A DNA stretch of 26,894 bases from Hypsibius dujardini (Eukaryota; Tardigrada; Eutardigrada; Parachela; Hypsibiidae). Made by a program: the position numbers and the translations under genes. The notes beneath the pieces were generated by a model. It did not search any database. It had not been told where the DNA came from and was given only the letters and a program-made list of their open reading frames with translations. Within the stretch, counting starts at the first letter, position 1. Each line of letters opens with the position of its first letter. This document shows positions 21,429 through 26,894 of the stretch, piece by piece. Location of the stretch: positions 1 to 26,894 of the forward strand of contig LRSR01001028.1 of assembly GCA_001579985.1 (NCBI GenBank). Direction: 5' to 3'.

Positions 21429-23347
21429 TGCTGTTGTAATATGATTTTAATCTTCTTCAGGTTTCTCTGGACACTCGGCTTCCTGTTATCCACTTCATCA
21501 GCATTGCATGACGTCCGAGAATTTTAAGGTCTAGATGTTGTCATTTCGATTGGTTAATTAGAGCCTTGTGTGTTTTAATGAATTAGTCGATTTCTTCCGG
21601 TTCAAAATGTTATTTGTTTGTGAATGCCCTTTCTGCTTTTAATGAGCATGTCCTTTTGGTGTACTATGGGTTAGGTTTCAATATTCATGCAGTACACGAG
21701 ACGGTTGATATCATGAATGTATGAGCTGAATGACTGAATGTAAGAATGGGTTCAATCCCGGTTAATTAATAAAATCGTGAATTATTAATAGAAAATTATT
21801 AATTCGAATAATGCTTCCGGTCACGTGACTTCGTGACCCGAAAAGCGACGGTAATACGGCGGGAGCAAAAAATACGACGTAATTATTGTGCCGGGAAAAC
21901 GAAGGTGTTAGTACGGGCAGTGATTGTTTTCGGCGCCTGGAAAGCCCCGGCATAGCGCCTGGAGAACTCCCGTCACTTTGCTAGTTGCTTCCCCAGCAGA
22001 TTTTTACACTGGCACACTGCACCGCAAACCGCCCGTTTCCCTGACCGGTAAAAAGAGAATTTGTCGTTTTTGGAGTTGATTCCGATATTTCGTCTCAATT
22101 CGCTCTCGGTCGCCCTTAAGGGAAAGTACAGCGGCGGTTTGCGGGACACAGCTTCACACTGTCTATAGACGTTCATTATTACGGGCTGGAATTTGCAGTG
22201 TACATTTAGCAGGAAGAAGACATTTAGGTCAGGTCGTCTATATTCTCAAATATTCTCAGGCACACTCTAGTATGAGACTGCTGAACAACCATGTCGTACC
22301 GCAAACTCTGGTCATTGCAACCACGCTGGCCCCAGTGCGAACAAGACCGCTGTACAGGCATCAAAAAGTGCTGTGAGCAAAGCCTGCACAGCGACTTTCG
22401 CTCTGGTACACAGGCGTTCTCAAAGGCCTTTTGGCAAAACGATAAAAGCGCTGTATCGAAACAATAATGGGTCTTTGGGAACCCGGTGCAGATTTTCTAA
22501 AAGACCTTGAAATGCAATGGGTATGCTCGCAGATGACTAGCACAGCACTTCGATTTTCGTTGATATGTTTAACGACAAGCTGAGCAGAATAAACATCAAA
22601 TGATTGGCTCAAAGAAACTAGAATCGGTTAACAGACATAAAGTAAATTTGACTACCACTCAGTCACTTCGAATGTCTTCGAAGGGGTCCTCACAGCCGCT
22701 GCACTGGCTTCTATGAAGGCCTTTCGAAAAAGGCGCTGTGCAGCGGCACGGACGGGGTATTTATTCGCTCTCGGGCGTGTGAACTTCTCAATCCAGCACT
22801 GCTTTTTCTCTCAAAATAATGATAATAAATTAAATATATAAGGGTACCACTACAGCCCCCCCCCCACCGTTACACCCCTTATACTATTGTTATACCCCCT
22901 TTTTCACCCCTATTGCACTATAGTTACCCTCGTTTTATGCTGGCAAGTACGGATTTATACTCACTTGTCTCCATCACACTTCTACTTACATGGCGCCAAA
23001 ATAACGGAGCGCCCATTTCTGCGATTGAACCGGCCTTGTTGATAAAGCGAGGCCATATATTGGATAGCCATTTCCCGGCCCTCCACCGAGCAGGCGGACA
23101 CGTCTGCAGACGCCATCTTCGTCCAAGTGACGCCGCGAAAAGTCTCCGGATACCGAAAGGTCATTTCGCGCAGCGTCAAATCGAAAATCGGCTCGAGGAA
23201 GCCGGGACCGTACCCGGTGTTGTTCAAACTGATGAATATCCCGACCACGTTTAACGGAATAGCATGCACCGGTACAGTCTCACGGACAGCGTATACTAGG
23301 AAGGTAACGAGGTAACCATGGGAAGAATACATATTCAGATACATCAT
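18720..23347 (-). CDS. Natriuretic-peptide-receptor-like (ANF receptor) ectodomain, no cyclase found
   Basis: Exons in transcript order are 22990-23347 (start), 20922-21307, 20749-20792, 20630-20668, 20242-20298, 19899-20075, 19472-19522, 19189-19395 and 18720-18947. The first has a likely signal segment (YLVTFLVYAV), then VVGIFISLNNTGYGPGF. The second has GRFPTVLSF and VVQHFNWQSVAVINDA; the next three LTCTAQDRIRSLL, LGAADLRMADGDH and VFLLLYRIVNWRRND. Then come FTMSEN, RTFYNRSF, FDSATFKLQ, and VRWKSG with PPDRVPC. This is the order of the ligand-binding domain of receptor guanylate cyclases and natriuretic peptide receptors. Junctions from the second through the eighth exon match in phase. 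Exon 1 to 2 does not, so a small exon is probably missing. The eighth exon has no GT donor before its TAA. The last exon ends in a hydrophobic tail (CATVFSILLVAGFIEM) and a TAA that overlaps a GTAAGG donor. The second exon could instead start at 21238. Confidence 0.75.
19165..19170 (-). terminator. Possible polyadenylation signal after the eighth receptor exon
   Basis: The minus strand reads AATAAA about 16 bases after the in-frame TAA at 19188-19186. It would allow a short transcript ending in this exon, but the region is very AT-rich and the match may be chance. Confidence 0.3.
20344..20587. repeat. (CAGA)n/(CAGG)n microsatellite in a receptor intron
   Basis: Imperfect CAGA and CAGG units lie between the 39-bp and 57-bp receptor exons. 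On the transcribed strand it is (TCTG)n/(CCTG)n and pyrimidine-rich. Confidence 0.92.
21308..22989. other. Long first intron of the receptor gene
   Basis: It contains the (CAGA)n tract at its acceptor end, a GTCACGTGAC palindrome at 21820-21829 and degenerate repeats around AGGCCTTT and AAAGCGCTGT (near 22423-22450 and 22715-22735). A poly-C run is at 22857-22865. The phase break between exons 1 and 2 implies a small coding exon here that I could not find. Confidence 0.5.
21325..21426. repeat. (CAGA)n microsatellite next to a receptor acceptor site
   Basis: Nearly pure CAGA units end about 18 bases from the acceptor of the 20922-21307 exon. On the minus strand the tract is (TCTG)n and forms part of the pyrimidine-rich region before CCTCTCTAG. 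Confidence 0.92.
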
Positions 23348-23492
23348 ACGGACTCGTAAGCGAACGCAGAAAGACAAAAAATGGTGAGAGGACAGGATGA
23401 GAATACCGATTAAGGTTGAGCCACTAGTTAAACTGACGATAATGGATACAAATATTACATGTATTTAGTACTGTCCAGCATTGACGTTGAAA

Positions 23493-24125
23493 TAGGGATG
23501 GCAATTACGCGGTTTGAACCGAACCGAGTGACGCGGTTTGGGAAATAACCCAAACCGTCCGGAATTACGCGGTTTGAAAACAAATCGTTCGGAATTACGC
23601 GGTTTGAAAACAAACCGTCCGGAATTACGCGGTTTGAAACAAACCGTCCGGAATTAGTCGGTTAGCATCCAAACCGTCCGGAATTGCGTGGTTTGAAAAC
23701 AAATCGTTCGGAATTACGCGGTTTGAAACAAACCGTCCGGAATTAGTCGGTTAGCATCCAAACCGTCCGGAAATACGCGGTTTGAAACAAACCGTCCGGA
23801 ATTACTCGGTCTGAAACAAACCGTCTGGAATTTCGCGGTTTGAAACAAACCGTCCGGAATTCCGCGGTTTGAAACAAACCGCCGGTCTAAAGAAATTTGT
23901 TGAATTGTATTGCCGATATTTTAAACCAGTATGTTATCTATAAATATCAATACAATCTGGGCAATACAATTCAACGGAATTCTTTAGACTACACGTTCTG
24001 TCGCGCAACCCGAACCGCCCAAACCGTTACCTCAACGGTTTGAACCGTGTGGTGCGGTTTACGATTACGATTACGCGGTTTGGAATCCAAACCGCTCAAC
24101 CCGAACCGCATAACTGCCATCCCTA
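23493..24125. mobile_element. hAT-like non-autonomous element packed with a 34-36 bp satellite
   Basis: The ends are inverted repeats starting TAGGGATGGCARTTAYGCGG. Flanking 8-mers CGTTGAAA (23485-23492) and CGTTGGAT (24126-24133) agree at six positions, consistent with a decayed 8-bp target duplication. Most of the body is tandem CGGTTTGAAACAAACCGTCC + GGAATTACG units, each a small palindrome around CGGTTTG/CAAACCG. A foldback is nested at 23885-23989. No transposase is present. TIR style and 8-bp duplication suggest hAT. Confidence 0.7.
23885..23989. mobile_element. 105-bp foldback nested in the hAT-like element
   Basis: Arms 23885-23914 and 23960-23989 are inverted and match at 27 of 30 positions (GTCTAAAGAA at the outer end, TTGAATTGTATTGCC inward). 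The 45-base centre contains GATATTTT and AAATATC. Confidence 0.65.
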
Positions 24126-24136
24126 CGTTGGATCTT

Positions 24137-24273
24137 AGAATCGGGATAACTTGCGCCACAAGCTCATGCTGGCAGTACAAACCAACCCCGTCTGATTGAT
24201 TGCAAAACTATTTGGGACCGCCGGTACAAATTTACGAAGGGATCCAAAAACCAGTGCAAGTTATCCCGATTCT
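24137..24273. repeat. Perfect 17-bp inverted repeat
   Basis: AGAATCGGGATAACTTG (24137-24153) is exactly complementary to CAAGTTATCCCGATTCT (24257-24273). It begins 12 bases outside the hAT-like element. Confidence 0.7.
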
Positions 24274-24303
24274 ACAGTAAGTGCAAAATATTCATGCACT
24301 GTA

Positions 24304-24569
24304 CGCTCTCGATCTCAAGGGTCGATTTTAGGTCCGGCCCGAAAACACGTTCCGTCGCTCGCTTGGTTGTTCATTACAGATTCACTTAAACTTTATTGAC
24401 GTGAAAATTTTGAAACCGAAATCATCATTTCAATCAAGCAAGGTAGCATAGCCTGTCAGGCAAAAACCAACGGGCCAATCACGGACAAGTGAACGGAATT
24501 GAACGATCCACTCAAGCTTGATGTGAAGCAGCGGGGGTGGGGCATAATCGACCCTTGAGATCGAGAGCG
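24304..24569. mobile_element. Inverted-repeat element with CTCGATCTCAAGGG ends
   Basis: 24304-24325 and 24548-24569 are perfect 22-bp inverted repeats (CGCTCTCGATCTCAAGGGTC plus two bases). ACTGTA precedes the left arm and AACAGT follows the right. The ends resemble those at 15409-15760. The 222-bp interior has no ORF I can assign. Confidence 0.6.
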
Positions 24570-24618
24570 AACAGTATGTATCTGAAAATTAGCTGACACG
24601 GTACCCGGTATACATGTG

Positions 24619-24742
24619 CTGTATTTTCGCGTTAGACAGGGACAGCGTACGAGCTGTGGAACGTTTAATCGGCCACGCGGCTCTTGTGCCGTGCACACGT
24701 TCCACTCCAGTACGACTGTCCCTGTCTAACGCGAACATACAG
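24619..24742. repeat. 124-bp snapback (long hairpin)
   Basis: Arms of about 45 bp (24619-24663 and 24698-24742) are inverted, with a perfect 18-bp core CGCGTTAGACAGGGACAG and matching outer CTGTAT and inner GGAACG. The 34-base loop contains a smaller inverted pair (GGCCACGCGG / TGCCGTGC). Confidence 0.75.
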
Positions 24743-25744
24743 TACCTGTAAATGGGATTGAAAGGAAGAAGGGTCTGCTGAGAACGTGAGCCCCGAAACG
24801 TGAGCCCCGGATGTTGTAGGAAGAGCACACACATAAGAGATCCCAATTGTTCAAGGAAAGATTGAAAAACAACAGGCTGATGGAAGCGCTGCTTTTCCGA
24901 AGATTAACTATAATACTAAATTGCAGTGACACGTCGAATCAAATTCTAATGGGTGAAAATGCACGAAGGAATGTCAATACTCTGAGGAAAATTAGTTTAC
25001 CGGAAAACGCTAATGAATATTCTGCCCGTTCTTCAAACGCAATCGATCGTTCAGATGTTTTTGATCTGGAACGTGCTGGACGCCCGGAAGCCAGACGGAC
25101 AAATATGTGATTTATTATTGAACAAGAATTAAGATCATTTACGAGGGAATTCCACCACTCTCGAAGGTGAAATCTTGCACATCCGTTAATTTTGTCCACT
25201 ATGTGTGACGCTTTTTCCATCGAGAAAAAAACGTGTGGAAACAATTTTCTCAAACTAAAAATGCACTACGCGATGATAGATAGATGGCGCTGTTAATCTT
25301 ACCGTGTGCCGTGTCAGTTGATTGATTAATTCGGCTAAGGTCGTTATTGGTTCGTTTCTGTCGTTGACAAGGACTACCAGGCAAAGGCGGTGGGTTGAAT
25401 CGCCGGCACTTCATGACCAATTGAACGACTACAGCATTCCACAGAAACCTACAAGCTTGACAGCGAATCATCGATATCGATATTGTTAAAGCAGTGCTCC
25501 GCAAACCACAACCCACTACATATTTATGAATATTATGATTGTATGATTGGTAGGTCTGTGTAATCCTATGTTGAACGCTCGAGCTCTCGGCTCGATTCTC
25601 ACAACATAAAATCAATGTCTCGACTCTCTCGTTTTCGTTCTCTACCGCCGTCGCGCACTCACCAGCTAAAGCTCCCCTAATGTAACAGGTCAATGCTAAG
25701 TACGTATTGGGTTGTTTATCATCATAACACCAACCATTTGATCA

Positions 25745-25925
25745 AAACCCATCCAAACCCATCAAAACCCATCAAAACCCATCAAAACCCATCAAAACCC
25801 ATCGAAACCCATCGAAACCCATCAAAACCCATCGAAACCCATCAAAACCCATCGAAACCCATCAAAACCCCATCGAAACTCATCGAAACCCATCGAAACT
25901 CATCGAAACCCATCAAAACCCATCA
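25745..25925. repeat. (CCCATCRAAA)n minisatellite
   Basis: About 18 tandem 10-bp units alternate between CCCATCAAAA and CCCATCGAAA, with a few CTCATCGAAA. The KPIETHQNPS-type ORF across it is an artefact. Confidence 0.92.
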
Positions 25926-26369
25926 CTAAACCGACTAGTCCTGGCTGTTCGACTAAGCGACTAGCCCTGCCTGTACGCGCGCGCGCAGCCAGTACGTAAT
26001 AATATCGCTGCCGTTGCCGACAAGATGACACGGTGCATCACGGTGGATTTGAAGTTCGACTCGACGTTATTCGCTTGAAGTTGTCATGTCAATATAAAAT
26101 TAGCAGCCAAGATGAAAGGAAGAAAATATCCCATCGACTTGGTTTGCTCCGAATGGTTCCGACCGCTTGTTTAGCATACTCCAGAGGTGAAAGACTCAAC
26201 CCGTGAAAACAAAAAAAAGTTGAAAGTATTGCCTATGGGCACAGATAGTTTAATTCAAACAACCAGAGACAATTGTATGTTAGAAATAGTTACACGTTTG
26301 AATTCAGACAACTACAGAAAATTGAAAGTTAGAAATATTGATATCAGGCAAAGATAGTTTGACTTGAGA

Positions 26370-26690
26370 CAACCGGCCTGGCCGGAGTTGCCGTAAGTCT
26401 GACCGTTTGTGCGCGCACACCGGGCTGTAGACGGCGAGGCAGACACAGTCCGGAACAGCGATCGAAGTTACTAAAGCATTAATGCCAGGAAAAAAAGTTA
26501 TTATTTTTCTGTGAGATGTAAAGATTTAATAAGAGGAAAGGTTCCTCTATTATTACCAGCGCAGCTAGCTTCCCAGGCATTGCCGTAGGTCTGACCGTCC
26601 TGGCCGTAGACAGGGTTCTAGTTGTGGGACGACGGATCCGGAGGCCAAAGCAGTGACTGCCGCGAGAAGTACCATCGCAAGCTTCGACAT
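26370..26690 (-). pseudogene. Kazal-like secreted inhibitor gene, apparently frame-broken
   Basis: On the minus strand an ATG at 26690-26688 opens a signal peptide (MSKLAMVLLAAVTALASG). Exon 26557-26617, preceded by TAG and ending at GTAATA, reads NPVYGQDGQTYGNAWEASCA, the core of a Kazal domain with two family cysteines replaced (PVC to PVY, NxC to NAW). Splicing in phase to an acceptor at 26471 gives VTSIAVPDCVCLAVYSPVCA, a second Kazal start. The frame then breaks near 26412, and TNGQTYGNSGQAGC continues in another frame. The signal-peptide frame is also one base out of step with the first Kazal exon. Kazal domains inhibit serine proteases. It could be a decayed gene, assembly errors, or an exon structure I misread. 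Confidence 0.45.
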
Positions 26691-26860
26691 TCTGAAGGTT
26701 CGTGATGTAGTGGCTGGAATATCGAAACTGAAACCTTGAAGAAAGAGAAAGACAAGAAAATGGTCAATGCTATGAAGGTAGTTAGTTTCCTGCGGGCCTT
26801 CAATACTGCATCTCTCGTTTCACCCTGTCTTCATTCAATGCCGGGGGTACCTAGTGACTG

Positions 26861-26863
26861 CAA

Positions 26864-26894
<31 letters not shown>
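26861..26894. repeat. (TCTG)n microsatellite at the window edge
   Basis: Pure TCTG units run off the right end of the window. Confidence 0.9.

Larger units (their letters stand above)
23348..26369. other. Gene-poor, element-rich region
   Basis: Besides the elements and satellites listed separately, the remaining DNA (23348-23484, 24743-25744, 25926-26369) shows only unassigned ORFs. The longest is 147 codons on the minus strand at 25250-25693, with no domain I recognise. Confidence 0.5.

Noticed and set aside
21680-21770. GGGTTCAATCCCGGTT near 21748 resembling a tRNA T-arm
   Set aside because: No matching A box, acceptor stem or anticodon arm at the right distance.
22361-22612. Minus-strand ORF with QLVVKHINENRS, faintly like an ANF-receptor start
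   Set aside because: It has no suitable splice sites, and the 22990-23347 exon is a much better N-terminus.
23493-23880. Regular repeat spacing suggesting a CRISPR array
   Set aside because: Units are contiguous and palindromic with no unique spacers, in a eukaryotic genome inside a transposon-like element.
24847-25110. 87-codon plus-strand ORF
   Set aside because: No recognisable family or splice context; it overlaps an equally long ORF on the other strand.
25250-25693. 147-codon minus-strand ORF
   Set aside because: No recognisable domain, signal peptide or flanking gene structure; a chance ORF of this length is possible.

Overview
This is animal nuclear DNA. The genes are split into many exons with canonical GT-AG introns (most 70-600 bp, some over 1 kb), and the introns and spacers are full of tetranucleotide microsatellites, mostly (CAGA)n/(TCTG)n and (TTGA)n/(AATC)n. 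The gene families (Rab2, a pocket protein, a transmembrane acid phosphatase, an ANF/natriuretic-peptide-receptor-like ectodomain, Kazal-like domains) are metazoan. I suspect an ecdysozoan, perhaps a tardigrade, but that is only an impression; nothing here fixes the species. A 260-base run of N at 13147-13406 shows this is a draft assembly.

Layout. Positions 1-2581 hold the 5' four exons of Rab2 on the minus strand, running off the left edge. Positions 2582-4050 form a head-to-head intergenic region with CACGTG and CRE palindromes on the Rab2 side and tandem repeats plus an E2F-like site on the other. Positions 4051-10107 hold a complete 16-exon retinoblastoma-family pocket protein on the plus strand, reconstructed here as 986 residues with every splice phase consistent. 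Positions 10108-12286 are non-coding, with a long TCTG microsatellite and a partial copy of a GC-rich inverted-repeat element. Positions 12287-15133 hold a membrane-bound histidine acid phosphatase on the minus strand, interrupted only by the assembly gap. Positions 15134-18719 are mostly repeats and inverted-repeat elements around one small secreted cationic peptide gene (17050-17268, minus). Positions 18720-23347 hold, on the minus strand, a receptor ectodomain of the natriuretic peptide receptor / receptor guanylate cyclase type, with no kinase-homology or cyclase exons that I can find. Positions 23348-26894 are dominated by non-autonomous DNA elements and satellites; a small Kazal-like gene with apparent frame breaks lies near the right edge on the minus strand.

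There is no operon-like logic. Rab2 (vesicle traffic) and the acid phosphatase (with an acidic dileucine signal) both touch the lysosomal system, and the Rab2 upstream region carries a perfect GTCACGTGAC palindrome of the kind used by TFE/MiT factors in other animals. The pocket protein has E2F-like sites near its start, which fits the E2F autoregulation known in other animals. The most unusual items are the cyclase-less receptor with a possible non-GT splice donor, the small cationic His-rich peptide, the broken Kazal gene, and several families of foldback or inverted-repeat elements, some nested.
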